Position numbers and translations under genes: made by a program. Below are positions 7,789-16,432 of a DNA stretch of 64,000 bases, piece after piece. This DNA comes from Nocardia miyunensis NBRC 108239. GTDB lineage: Bacteria; Actinomycetota; Actinomycetes; Mycobacteriales; Mycobacteriaceae. Every line of letters begins with the position of its first letter. The first letter of the stretch is position 1. The stretch covers positions 1-64,000 of the forward strand of contig NZ_BDBQ01000040.1 in NCBI RefSeq assembly GCF_001613065.1, in the 5' to 3' direction. A model generated the notes under the pieces. The model was not told where the DNA came from. It made no database searches and saw nothing but the letters and a program-made list of their open reading frames with translations.

Positions 7789-8721
7789 ATGACCGGGTCC
7801 GCGACATCGGCGGGGCAGGATCTGGATGCCCGCATCCTCGACGAGCTCCGCCTCGATGGGCGCATCGGCCGCAATGAACTCGCCGCCAAACTGGGCGCCT
7901 CCAGGCCGACCGTCTCCAAACGGCTCAATGCGCTGCTTACGACCGGTCGGGCCCGGGTGGTCGGCGTTGTGCATCCGGCCACCATCGGCCTGGAAGCCCT
8001 TGCGCACGTATCGATCAACGTCGATCAACCGGTGCGGCAGGTGGCCGCGCGGCTGGCCGCGCTCGCCGAGGTGCCGTATGTCTCGCTCACCAGCGGCCGC
8101 TATCCCCTGCTCGCCGAGATCCGCACCCTTGGTCCGGTCCAGCTCGCTGCCGCGCTCGACCGGATCCGCGGCATCGACGGTGTGCGCGAGACGAATACGC
8201 TGACCTACTCCGATCTGCTCATCGATGTGGGCCGGCCGGAGAGCGTCTCGGCGGCGTCGATCGACGGGCTCGATATGCGGCTGCTCGAGGTGCTGCAGGC
8301 TGACGGCCGCGCCTCCTACGCCACCCTCGCCGCGGCCGCCGAGACCTCACCCGGCACGGCACGGCTCCGGGTCAAGCGCCTGATCGAGGAGGGGGTGGTG
8401 CACATCGGGATGTTGTCCGGTGTGGCCCAGGGTGATTCGGAGTTCGCGGTGGGGTTCGGAGTGCGCGCGCGTGGGCACACCGCTAGCCTGGCGCCGCTGC
8501 TCGCGGAGATTCCCGGCCTGCATTTCCTGGCCGCGGCGATCGGGCGCTTCGATCTGGTCGGGACCGTGCACGTAGCGGCTCCGGAGGAGATCGTCGCCGC
8601 CCTCGATACCGTGCGCGCGCTCCGGCCGGTGCTCGAGGTCGACAGCTGGGTCCACCTGGTGACGGTCAAGGAGCGTTACGCGAGCGTGCCCATACTCACC
8701 CGGATTCGCAAGGAGAAGTGA
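7789..8721 (+). CDS. Lrp/AsnC-family regulator with duplicated module
   Basis: A 310-residue regulator in which the usual roughly 150-residue Lrp unit occurs twice: helix-turn-helix at about 10-55 (ILDELRLDGRIGRNELAAKL) plus an effector domain, then a second helix-turn-helix at about 160-205 (LLEVLQADGRASYATLAAAA) plus another effector domain ending in SWVHLVTVKERY. Tandem Lrp proteins are known in actinomycetes. Being divergent from the importer-catabolic operon with an inverted repeat between, it most likely controls that operon in response to the imported amino-acid-like substrate. No clear ribosome site precedes the ATG, so the start is less certain. Confidence 0.88.
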   Translation: MTGSATSAGQDLDARILDELRLDGRIGRNELAAKLGASRPTVSKRLNALLTTGRARVVGVVHPATIGLEALAHVSINVDQPVRQVAARLAALAEVPYVSLTSGRYPLLAEIRTLGPVQLAAALDRIRGIDGVRETNTLTYSDLLIDVGRPESVSAASIDGLDMRLLEVLQADGRASYATLAAAAETSPGTARLRVKRLIEEGVVHIGMLSGVAQGDSEFAVGFGVRARGHTASLAPLLAEIPGLHFLAAAIGRFDLVGTVHVAAPEEIVAALDTVRALRPVLEVDSWVHLVTVKERYASVPILTRIRKEK

Positions 8722-8832
8722 AGGTTTCCGCCCTCGGCCAACCCCGGAGACACGCCTCGGTTCAGCGCGAATTCAGCGCGAACCGGTCCGGCGGTAGACC
8801 ACCATTGCGGCAGTCGCCGAACGTGCACTCGA

Positions 8833-10350
8833 TCACCTTGTAGCCCAGGACGTCGGGTCGATCATCTGATCGGATCGGCCCGCTGGGCGATGGCGTCGGC
8901 CGTTTCGGACAAGCCGAAGGCTGATCACGGCGGTGAGCAGGAATACGCCGATTTCGTAGGCCATGGCGTGGCCGAATGCGGCAGTCGGGCTCGCGGCCGG
9001 CAGGACGAAGACCAGTCCGGCCAAGCTCACGCCGATCGTTCCCCCGATCTGCTGCGCGGTAGGCAGCAGTCCGGAGGCCGAACCGGTGGCCCCGGGCTTG
9101 ACGTCGGTGAGCACCAGGGAGAACACCGACGCCGTGAAGGTGCCGAACGCGGCGCCACCGACCGCCATCGCAGGCAGCGCTGCCCACCGGTGGCCGTCCC
9201 TGGTGATCACGACGGTGAGTGTTGCGATGGCCAGAGCCAGTAGTACCGCTGACGCGGGCAGGAGGGTGCCGCGATAGCGGCGGGCGAGTGCAGCGGCGGC
9301 ACGGCTGCCGACGACGGCCGCCGCAGGGTAGGGCGCGGAGGTGAGCGCGGCGGCGAGGGGGGTAAATCCGAGTCCGGATTGCAGGTAGAGGAACAGCAAG
9401 TAGGTGAAAGACGGGACCCCGGCGTTGAAAACGAACACCAGGAGAATGCCGGATCGGGCGATTCGATCACGGAACACGCTGGGGTGCACCAGCGGCTCAT
9501 CGTGGCGGAACTGGGTCAGAACGAACAGACCGAGAACCACTGCCGCGCTACCGAAACAGAGCCATGTCCAGGCCGGCCATCCGGTATCGGGGCCGACGCT
9601 CAGCGGAAAGACCAGCAGCCCCAGCCCGGTCATCGCGAGCGTGGCACCGACGACGTCCAATCGGGGTCGAGTGGTAGCGCGCGTGCTGGGGAGCAGGACG
9701 GAGCCGGCCAGCGCCAGCAGGCCGACCGGAACGTTCACCAGAAAGATCAGGCGCCAACCGAGACCGAACAGATCAGCCCCGAGGAGAATCCCGCCGAGCA
9801 GCGGGCCTGCCAGCGACGCGACCCCCATGGTGGCCCCGAGGAGCCCGAGCGCGTGGGGTCGTCGGGGGGCGGGCACTGCCGTTTGAATGATCGACAACAC
9901 TTGCGGGGCCATCAGACCACTACCTGCCCCCTGAACGAGTCGGGCCAATACCAGAGCACTCGCGGTTGGTGCCGCGGTGCAGGCCACGGAGGCCAGGGTG
10001 AACAGGGACATTCCTACGGCGTAAAGCCGCCGGTAACCGTACCGGTCGCCCAACCTGCCCGCCGTGATCAGCAGGCAGCCGTAGGACAGTGTGTAGCCGG
10101 CGAGGACCAGCGGCAGGATGTCCTGGCTTGCCCGCAGATCACGCTGTATGGACGAGAGAGCAACCTGGGCGATCGTCACGTCGAGAAGTTGCATGAAGGT
10201 GGCGGTGAGCACCACCGGCAGGATGAGGGGGTGCGCTCGCAGGGCTGACACGGTCAACGTGAGTGTTCCAATCGGGGTGCGGTCTGCGGCCGTACGAAAC
10301 GACTCGGCAACGGCGTGGCGTCGGATGAACCGCGTGGCCGAGACCACCAA
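8833..10350 (-). CDS. MFS multidrug exporter, DHA2 (14-TM) type
   Basis: A major-facilitator permease of up to 505 residues with about 14 membrane segments, the layout of proton-driven drug exporters of the DHA2/EmrB group. Motif C-like LGATMGVASLAGPLLGGIL and motif A-like GRLGDRYGYRR are visible. The first roughly 35 residues before the first membrane helix are long for the family, and GTG or TTG codons at about 10257-10251 are alternative starts; no ribosome site settles this. It is 45 bases downstream of the hydrolase gene on the same strand, so the two may be co-transcribed and controlled by the divergent LysR protein. Confidence 0.85.
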   Translation of the reverse strand: MVVSATRFIRRHAVAESFRTAADRTPIGTLTLTVSALRAHPLILPVVLTATFMQLLDVTIAQVALSSIQRDLRASQDILPLVLAGYTLSYGCLLITAGRLGDRYGYRRLYAVGMSLFTLASVACTAAPTASALVLARLVQGAGSGLMAPQVLSIIQTAVPAPRRPHALGLLGATMGVASLAGPLLGGILLGADLFGLGWRLIFLVNVPVGLLALAGSVLLPSTRATTRPRLDVVGATLAMTGLGLLVFPLSVGPDTGWPAWTWLCFGSAAVVLGLFVLTQFRHDEPLVHPSVFRDRIARSGILLVFVFNAGVPSFTYLLFLYLQSGLGFTPLAAALTSAPYPAAAVVGSRAAAALARRYRGTLLPASAVLLALAIATLTVVITRDGHRWAALPAMAVGGAAFGTFTASVFSLVLTDVKPGATGSASGLLPTAQQIGGTIGVSLAGLVFVLPAASPTAAFGHAMAYEIGVFLLTAVISLRLVRNGRRHRPAGRSDQMIDPTSWATR

Positions 10351-10395
10351 GGCCGCGCGAATGTCGGCTCGCTGAACGCGCAGCTCCAGGCCGCG

Positions 10396-11253
10396 TCAGC
10401 GCTCGGTGGACAGCAAGGCGGCGGCAAGTTCTCCTGGGCGGGCGGCGAACGGCGTGTGGCTGCCCGGCAGGCTGCGGACGGTGAACGGATTGTCCGGAAC
10501 GACCGCGTCGGCCTCCGCGATCATCAGATCCTGCAGCGCGGGCGTCGCAGCGCGGTCGTCGGTGCACCGAATGAAGGTGCGCGGGATACGGCCCCATCGC
10601 TGCCGAGTTACCGTGACCGGAGTGGTCGGCATCGCGATCGGCAGGTCGGGGCTCAGGGCGAGGCGCCAACGCGCGAACATCTCGGCAGGGATGTCGTGGT
10701 AGTGGGTCTGTCGCAGTTCCTCGACATACTCCGGATCGCGAGACATCGGGTTGATGCGGACGGCCCCGAGCGTTTCGGCATCGCCCAGCGGCAGGCCCCC
10801 TCCGAGCGCGGTGGCGGTCTGCTCGGTGGAGCCGAGGTAGTCGACGAAGCGCGGGCGACCGGCCGGGCAGAACGCCGAGAGGTAGACGATCCGGTCGACC
10901 AGGTCGGGGGCCTGCTCCGCGGCCAGGGACGCGGGTCCGCCGCCCGCGCTGTGCGCGACGAGCACGACTTTGCGGTACTGGCGTACCCCACGCAACGTGG
11001 ACAGGATGGTGTCCGCGCACTGGTCCATGGTCAGCTCGGCCAGCACGGACTTCTGCGTGGTGAGCCCCGGTTGGCCGGGATCGAGGTAGCCGCGGGGGAG
11101 CGGCGCGTCGAAGCCGTGCCCAGGCATGTCGACCCCGACACTGGCCGCGCCGAGCCCGGCCAAGGCCCGTTGGGTAGCAGTCCACTGCCACGAGGAGTGC
11201 CAGGCGCCATGCACGAGCACGAACACCGTGACCGCTGTGGACGAGTAAGTCAT
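10396..11253 (-). CDS. alpha/beta hydrolase, esterase/salicylate-esterase-like
   Basis: A 285-residue alpha/beta-hydrolase-fold enzyme. The oxyanion motif LVHGAWHSSWQW is near residue 13, the nucleophile elbow AHSAGG near 100, and a late histidine in PGSHTPF near 265 fits the triad. This pattern resembles the plant methyl-salicylate esterase-like and EstC subfamilies. AAGGTGAT lies 8 bases upstream of the ATG. It is divergent from a LysR regulator and lies ahead of an MFS exporter, suggesting degradation plus export of an aromatic or ester compound. Confidence 0.82.
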   Translation of the reverse strand: MTYSSTAVTVFVLVHGAWHSSWQWTATQRALAGLGAASVGVDMPGHGFDAPLPRGYLDPGQPGLTTQKSVLAELTMDQCADTILSTLRGVRQYRKVVLVAHSAGGGPASLAAEQAPDLVDRIVYLSAFCPAGRPRFVDYLGSTEQTATALGGGLPLGDAETLGAVRINPMSRDPEYVEELRQTHYHDIPAEMFARWRLALSPDLPIAMPTTPVTVTRQRWGRIPRTFIRCTDDRAATPALQDLMIAEADAVVPDNPFTVRSLPGSHTPFAARPGELAAALLSTER

Positions 11254-11316
11254 GCGGAGATCACCTTCACCGATGGTTCCTGTTGATTCGTCGGAACCAG
11301 TTCACCCGGCTGACGC

Positions 11317-11359
11317 GATATCGTGTCATCTCATATCTGGGAGACCCCTCGGTGATATC
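11317..11359. promoter_or_regulatory. possible LysR binding region
   Basis: Three half-site-like words, GATATC at 11317, CATATC at 11332 and GATATC at 11354, lie between the divergent hydrolase and LysR genes. LysR regulators bind such AT-rich dyads in their own divergent promoters. Spacing is irregular, so this is only a candidate. Confidence 0.22.
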
Positions 11360-11396
11360 TCTAGGGTATGGCCGTCGCGGACCGTAGGGTTGTGAA

Positions 11397-12320
11397 GTGG
11401 AGGCACGACATTTGCGCTACGCGCTCGCCTTGGCCGAGCACCAGCACTTCGGCCGGGCCGCGGCCGCCGTCGGTATCGCGCAGCCCCCGCTGTCCAAGCA
11501 GATCGCGGACCTGGAACGAGAAGTTGGCGCGCGGTTGTTCGACCGCACGCCGAACGGTGTACTACCAACCGCCGCAGGCGAAGCTTTTCTGATCAGGGCA
11601 CGTCGGGCACTGTGTGAGATCGGCGCCGCGGCGACCGACGCAGGGCGAGCCGCTCGGGGCGAGACGGGTCGGCTCAGGCTGGGATTCATCGGCTCCGCGC
11701 TCTTGGGGGTGCTGCCCACTGTGCTCGGCCGATTCGTCCGTGACCACCCCGAGGTTCAGCTCGGGCTGCACGAGATGTCCACTGCCCAAAGCGCGTCGGC
11801 CCTGATCAGCGGCGAGCTGGACGTGAGCATCGGCTGGGGTGCGCCTCGGGGAGCCGGTGCCGAAGACCTGATGTCGGTCACGATCGCGCGAGACCGTCTG
11901 ATCGCTGTCGTGGGCACTGCCCATCCGTACGCGGGCCAGGTCCGGGTCGGCCCGGAACAGCTCCGCGAACAGCACCTGATCGTGGCCCCCGCCGACGACG
12001 AACCGGCTATCATCGCCGGGCTTCGGGCACTGCTCGGCGACGTGCCCGCACTGGCCAGGGCTACCGAGGCGAGGGACGTGCACACGATCATCGGGCTCGC
12101 CGCGTGCGGGGTCGGCGTGGGCCTCGGCCCGGCGTGCATGGGAGCCGCCGCCCGGCCCGATACCTGGTTCTGCGAGGTGAGCCCCCGCGTTGAGCTGCCG
12201 GAACTTGTCATGTCGTTCCGCGCGAAGGACCGGTCGCCCGTACTCGCGGCGTTCCTGGAGATCACCCGGGAGCTTTGCCCCGGCGTGCGTGCTTCGCTGG
12301 ACCGGCACAAGGCCCACTGA
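11397..12320 (+). CDS. LysR-family transcriptional regulator
   Basis: A 307-residue LysR protein with an N-terminal winged helix-turn-helix (RHLRYALALAEHQHFGRAAA at 4-23, then PPLSKQIADLEREVGARLF) and a periplasmic-binding-like effector domain. The start is GTG at 11397. The sequence is close in style to BenM/CatR-type regulators of aromatic catabolism, consistent with its divergent hydrolase and exporter neighbours. It probably activates them when a small aromatic acid binds; the ligand is not deducible. Confidence 0.88.
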   Translation: MEARHLRYALALAEHQHFGRAAAAVGIAQPPLSKQIADLEREVGARLFDRTPNGVLPTAAGEAFLIRARRALCEIGAAATDAGRAARGETGRLRLGFIGSALLGVLPTVLGRFVRDHPEVQLGLHEMSTAQSASALISGELDVSIGWGAPRGAGAEDLMSVTIARDRLIAVVGTAHPYAGQVRVGPEQLREQHLIVAPADDEPAIIAGLRALLGDVPALARATEARDVHTIIGLAACGVGVGLGPACMGAAARPDTWFCEVSPRVELPELVMSFRAKDRSPVLAAFLEITRELCPGVRASLDRHKAH

Positions 12321-12727
12321 CCGGCCCGGCGGTCGAGCCGCGGACCTGGGCACGGCGAATCCGGCGCAGCTGCGCGTCTCGTCCGAGTCGTCGATCACCC
12401 CTGGCCCGGCGAGCCGATTGCGCAGCCGCCCAACACATCCCGGCGCGTCCGGTTGGCCACGATCGTGTCGAACCAGCGATCGATACCGGCCATGGCCCCT
12501 GCCGAGAACATCGGAGAACGTCGGTCCACAGGGCTGGGGAGCGGGCGGGCCGTTAGCGCGTCCGACAGGTCCGATAATTGCGCGAAATTGCCTGCGGCAC
12601 CGGTGGTGCCAGATTCAGCGTCGGCGTTGGTGGCCGGGTCCACCGCGGTGGCGGTGTGAGTGCTCTGATGTCTGTACCACACCGGCCGACCCGGTATCCA
12701 CGTAGGATCGCCTCGGCACGGGCTGGG
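12321..12727. other. intergenic stretch without a supported gene
   Basis: A minus-strand frame of 95 codons (12395-12682) and shorter plus-strand frames exist, but none has a ribosome site, recognisable domain or balanced composition. I see no hairpin of note. Confidence 0.4.
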
Positions 12728-12988
12728 TTACTGGCTGGGTTGAGGGACGTCGACGTGGCAGTCGGCGATCTTCGGGTTTACTCCGAGGTAGTTCAGGGGG
12801 CCGGCGATGATGGTTACCGCTATGGTTCCGGTGCTTGCGCAATTGGTGGGGGCGCTGTCGTAATAGTGGCGCTGCCAGCCTGCAATGACGCCGATCACCA
12901 GCCATATCAGGACTATGGACATGACCAGCCGGGCGAGTGGGGACCTGGCGCCGTACATCGCGCGGCGATCGCTTGTGTAGCTTCTCAT
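12728..12988 (-). CDS. small single-pass membrane protein
   Basis: An 86-residue protein with one strong hydrophobic helix (LARLVMSIVLIWLVIGVIAG) near residues 18-37 followed by an outside-facing domain with two cysteines (NCAST and IADC), which could form a disulphide. GGAAG precedes the ATG. It begins 5 bases after the CsbD gene stop and is surely co-transcribed with it. No family is recognised; an envelope stress role is guessed only from the neighbour. Confidence 0.65.
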   Translation of the reverse strand: MRSYTSDRRAMYGARSPLARLVMSIVLIWLVIGVIAGWQRHYYDSAPTNCASTGTIAVTIIAGPLNYLGVNPKIADCHVDVPQPSQ

Positions 12989-12993
12989 TTCAG

Positions 12994-13167
12994 TCACTTC
13001 CGGAAGGTATCTCTGATCTTCTCGGCCGTAGTCTTCAGATTGGACTTGACCTGGTCGGCCTTGCCTTCGTTCCGCAGCCTCGGGTTGTTGGTCATCTCGC
13101 CGATTTTTTCCTTGACCTGACCGGCGAGTTTGTCGGCCCGGTTCTTCGCCTTGTTCGTGAAGCCCAT
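12994..13167 (-). CDS. CsbD-family stress-response protein
   Basis: A 57-residue hydrophilic protein of the CsbD family: GFTNKAKNRADKLAGQVKEK, then GEMTNNPRLRNEGKADQVK. Members are small, highly expressed general-stress proteins of unknown mechanism in many bacteria. ATG at 13167 is chosen over a GTG nine bases earlier because AGG lies about 7 bases before it. A possible stress-sigma promoter is upstream. Confidence 0.88.
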   Translation of the reverse strand: MGFTNKAKNRADKLAGQVKEKIGEMTNNPRLRNEGKADQVKSNLKTTAEKIRDTFRK

Positions 13168-13221
13168 TACGTTCACCTATCGGTGTTGCCCGGCCGCCGG
13201 ATGCTGCCGGTAGTTCTAGCA

Positions 13222-13246
13222 ATAGACCGTTTCCGGGCTTTCAAAC
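13222..13246 (-). promoter_or_regulatory. possible stress-sigma-factor promoter of csbD-like gene
   Basis: On the minus strand GTTT (13246-13243) is followed after 15 bases by GTCTAT (13227-13222), partly matching the SigB/SigF pattern GTTT-N15-GGGTAT. CsbD genes are classically under such sigma factors. The -10 half is degenerate. Confidence 0.22.
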
Positions 13247-13399
13247 GGCGGCCGGCAGATATCCGACTCTCGCGGCGATCACAGAGATTCTCCGGCGTGC
13301 GCCCGAGATATCGTCAAATACTGTGGACCGGGCCAAGTTTCAGGTGGTTCCTTCCTTGGCTTGTAGTAGCGGTTGTTGGTGAATTTTGTATGTCGGGTG

Positions 13400-14038
13400 T
13401 CAATGGCCGTCCCCGGCTGTGGGGGTGCCGGCCAGGGCTGTGATCACTTCTTGGGTGGTGAGGATGTGCTCGGCGAACAGCGGGCCGTTGAGGTGGTGGG
13501 CTGCGTTCATCAGCTCGTTGCTGTAGGCGGCGGTCGCGTCGGTGACGAGCGTGACCAGGTATCCCAGTTCCATGGCGTGGCGGGCGGTGCCCTCGACACA
13601 GCCTGGTGCGGTCATTCCGGCGATGATGACTCGTTCGATCCCGCGCATGCGCAGCTGCAGATCCAGGTCGGTGTTCGCGAAGCCACTCATGCCCCAATGC
13701 TCGTAAGCCACGACATCGCTGTCCCCGGGTGCCAGCGGGGCATACCATCGGCCGCCGAAGCTGCCTTCGGCGAACAGGTGTGCCTGGACGACCGCGCCGT
13801 GCGGGCGGGGGGTGTGCTGCCAGCCTGCGCCGTCACCGGGGCGCCAACGCCGGTGTGGCGCATACATCACCGGTATGCCCGCTTGCCGGGCCGCGGTGAG
13901 TAGCTGTTCGAGATGCTCGCGAGTGCCGACTCGTTCGGCAACCTCGCGCAGCCGCGGCCAGACCTTGCCGCCCTCGGCGAGCATCTCGTTGTAGGGATCG
14001 ACCACGACCAGCGCGGTCCCGGTGGCGTCGTAGTGCAT
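13400..14038 (-). CDS. isochorismatase-family cysteine hydrolase
   Basis: A 212-residue member of the isochorismatase-like hydrolases (nicotinamidase, N-carbamoylsarcosine amidase, isochorismatase). The catalytic aspartate is in ALVVVDPYNEM and the cysteine in GMTAPGCVEGTARHA after the expected loop. Such enzymes hydrolyse amides or enol ethers; the substrate here is not evident. ATG at 14038 has GAGG 8 bases upstream; an in-frame ATG at 14050 is possible. It ends about 230 bases before the CsbD gene and sits beside a dead transposase, so it has no informative operon. Confidence 0.83.
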   Translation of the reverse strand: MHYDATGTALVVVDPYNEMLAEGGKVWPRLREVAERVGTREHLEQLLTAARQAGIPVMYAPHRRWRPGDGAGWQHTPRPHGAVVQAHLFAEGSFGGRWYAPLAPGDSDVVAYEHWGMSGFANTDLDLQLRMRGIERVIIAGMTAPGCVEGTARHAMELGYLVTLVTDATAAYSNELMNAAHHLNGPLFAEHILTTQEVITALAGTPTAGDGH

Positions 14039-14227
14039 CGCTCGCCTCATGAGGTGTCGGGCTTCTTTGACAGCTGATGCCAACTCGAGCACGCGGCGGG
14101 GTATTCCGGCCCGGACCTGCGTGCTGATCCGACCTGTGAGGCAACCTCCGTTCCGGTGGCGTCGGCCGGGCCGGTTGAGGCCGCCGGTGTGATGTCGCGG
14201 GGGCGTTCGAGAAGCTTGGGCAGCCTC

Positions 14228-15043
14228 GATCTACTTGTAGGCCATGGCGATTCCCGCTGCTCGCGCGCCAGGTCCCATGGTGACCTTGGTCCGGAGGCGT
14301 ACGAACGCGAAGTCGACTCGATCGGGTTCGTCGTTCTCGAATGGATCCAGTGCTCGGCCGGGTAACGGTAGAACTCCATCAGCACGTCGAGTTCGTCGGT
14401 GATCTTCGCGACGGCTTTGGGATATTTTGCGGCGTAGTCGATTTCGAATGCTTTCACCGCCAGCTGTGCCTTGTCGATATCCGGCCATGTAGATGTCCTT
14501 CAAACGCGATCGCACCGGGATGCGCCGATTTCGGCAGTGCAGCAAGAACATTCGCCGATTTGTGGAACCAGCAGCACTGCTCCCGGGTTTCGGGCAAGAC
14601 GTCCCGCAACGCTTTCCGGAACCCGAGCGCGCCATCACCGACCGCCAGCACCGGAGGTGCGAAGTCGCCGGTCGACAGACCGTGCAGATACAACAGCGGC
14701 AGCACCTCGGAAATCCGCGGCGAGCGGCGACACCAAGCTGGCAGGATCACCGAGGAAAACCGCTGGCGCTCATCGTTTCCGAATCGGTCCGCTTGTCGTT
14801 CACCCGTGGCGCACGGATGCTCACCGCGCCAGCAGAGCTCACGACCTCGCGTTCGACGTGGTAGCCGTTGCGCGCCACCAACCGGCGGCCCGCCTCGTCG
14901 ACCTGGTCGGCGAACTGGTCGATGTGGGCGGCGACCTCCGCCTGCAACGCAGCGGCCAGCATCCGCCGAGCGTCCTCGCGCGGTCGACGTACATCGAGAG
15001 CGAGCTCGAATCCGAGTGTCGGCCTTCGGTGCTCGAGAGGACG
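14228..15043 (-). pseudogene. IS256-family (Mutator) transposase, internally deleted and frameshifted
   Basis: Pieces in three frames together spell an IS256-type transposase of the actinobacterial kind. The N-terminal part runs about 15043-14770 (REDARRMLAAAL, AGRRLVARNGYH, SIRAPRVND). A middle part at about 14755-14510 (FSSVILPAWCRRSPRISEV, then LAVGDGALGFRKAL and CCWFHKSANVL) follows. The C-terminal part is about 14457-14228 (FEIDYAAKYPKAVAKITDE, TTNPIEST). Between LHGLSTGDF and VLAVGDGALGF roughly 150 residues that carry catalytic aspartates are missing, and frame changes occur on both sides. It cannot be active. I do not see clear terminal inverted repeats. Confidence 0.85.
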
Positions 15044-15279
15044 CCGTCGCCCACAACCGTCCGTGGCCTGGGCATGAGCTTCGACCGTGTTTGCGGTCGT
15101 ACTTGCCGGGTATTGCCAAGAACTAGGAAACACCTGTCCACCGGTGTGCATGCGTGGAGGAGATGATAGGTCACCGGCTGGATTGGTCTTGTGGCGGTCG
15201 TCGCGGGCGGCTCATCTGCGGTGCCTCAGCAGGGAGGCGTCGCCGTCGAGACGTCTCATCCTGAGCGAGGCAGATTTCA

Positions 15280-15295
15280 GTGTACAGTTGTGCAC
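15280..15295. promoter_or_regulatory. palindromic operator upstream of desaturase operon
   Basis: GTGTACAGTTGTGCAC is a 16-base near-perfect palindrome (one mismatched pair) placed 17 bases before the reductase start and overlapping the promoter-to-ribosome-site region. Its form matches operators of TetR-type fatty-acid desaturase repressors. No such regulator gene is adjacent, so the regulator would act from elsewhere. Confidence 0.5.
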
Positions 15296-15311
15296 AGAAA
15301 GGGGATCTTCT

Positions 15312-16424
15312 GTGGGACTGCTGAAGTGGAGTAAACGTCCGGCCGCGGGTGTCGACGCGAACACTCCCGGGGGCAATGTCGTGCGCGGGCTGGTGGCCCG
15401 CGCAACCACACCGCTACTTCCCGACGACTACCTGCACCTGCTCAATCCGCTCTGGACCGCCCGTGAACTTCGCGGCAAAGTGCTCGACGTAGTGAAGGAG
15501 ACAGAAGACACCGCCACGGTGACCATCCGCACCGGCTGGGGCTTTCCGGCAGCATACAAACCGGGCCAATACGTCGGTATCGGACTGCAGGTGGACGGCC
15601 GGTGGCGGTGGCGCTCCTATTCGCTCACCTCGATCAGCTCGGCCGAGAAGAAGACCATCGCGATCACCGTCAAGGCCAACCCCGACGGCTTCTTGTCCAC
15701 CCACCTGGTCGATGGCGTCACGCCCGCCACCATCATCCGGCTGGCCGCGCCGCGCGGCGATTTCCATCTGCCCGAGCCCATTCCGGGCAAGATCCTGTTC
15801 GTCACCGCGGGCAGTGGCATAACCCCGGTGATCGCGATGCTGAGATCCCTCGCGGCACGGGGACAGCAGGCCGATATCTGCCACGTCCATTCCGCGCCGA
15901 CCCGCGACGACGTCATTTTTCTCGACGAGATGGAAGCCCTCGCCCACAGCACGCCCGGCTATACCCTGAAACTCCAGCTCACCAGGGAAATGGGCAAGTT
16001 CACCGTCTGCCGTCTCGATGAGTGGGTGCCCGATTGGCGCGAGCGCGACTGCTGGGCGTGTGGACCGCCGCGCCTACTGGACGCGATGGAGTCGCATTAC
16101 GAGCGTGGCGGCCTGCGGGAACGGCTGCACGTCGAACGGTTCTCGATCGCCCGCACCGACCACGGCGGCGAAGGCGGGACGGTGCGATTCGCCCTCTCGG
16201 ACAAGAAGGCGGAGATCGATGGCGCGACAACACTTCTCGAGGCCGGTGAGAAGCTGGGAATCAACATGCCGTTCGGCTGCCGCATGGGCATCTGCCAAAC
16301 CTGTGTCCTGCCACTCGCGGGTGGGTATGTCCGCGACCTGCGCACCGGTGAGGAGCGCCGTGAAGGAGAACGAATTCAAACGTGCATCAGCAGCGTCTCT
16401 GGTGAATGCACTCTCGATATCTAG
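15312..16424 (+). CDS. ferredoxin-type oxidoreductase partner of acyl-CoA desaturase
   Basis: A 370-residue flavoprotein-iron-sulfur electron carrier. FAD-binding RWRSYSLTS is near 100, the NAD(P)H site VTAGSGITPVIAML near 165, and a C-terminal plant-type 2Fe-2S domain has GCRMGICQTC near 325 and a final ligand in IQTCISS. It matches the mycobacterial Rv3230c type, which passes electrons from NADPH to the DesA3 stearoyl-CoA desaturase. The start is GTG at 15312 with AGGGGA 6 bases upstream; longer readings lack a ribosome site. The desaturase gene begins 8 bases after its stop. Confidence 0.9.
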   Translation: MGLLKWSKRPAAGVDANTPGGNVVRGLVARATTPLLPDDYLHLLNPLWTARELRGKVLDVVKETEDTATVTIRTGWGFPAAYKPGQYVGIGLQVDGRWRWRSYSLTSISSAEKKTIAITVKANPDGFLSTHLVDGVTPATIIRLAAPRGDFHLPEPIPGKILFVTAGSGITPVIAMLRSLAARGQQADICHVHSAPTRDDVIFLDEMEALAHSTPGYTLKLQLTREMGKFTVCRLDEWVPDWRERDCWACGPPRLLDAMESHYERGGLRERLHVERFSIARTDHGGEGGTVRFALSDKKAEIDGATTLLEAGEKLGINMPFGCRMGICQTCVLPLAGGYVRDLRTGEERREGERIQTCISSVSGECTLDI

Positions 16425-16432
16425 GAGGCCGG

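Noticed and set aside
12395..12682. 95-codon minus frame after the LysR gene
   Set aside because: No ribosome site, family or sensible fold; competing frames of equal quality on the other strand.
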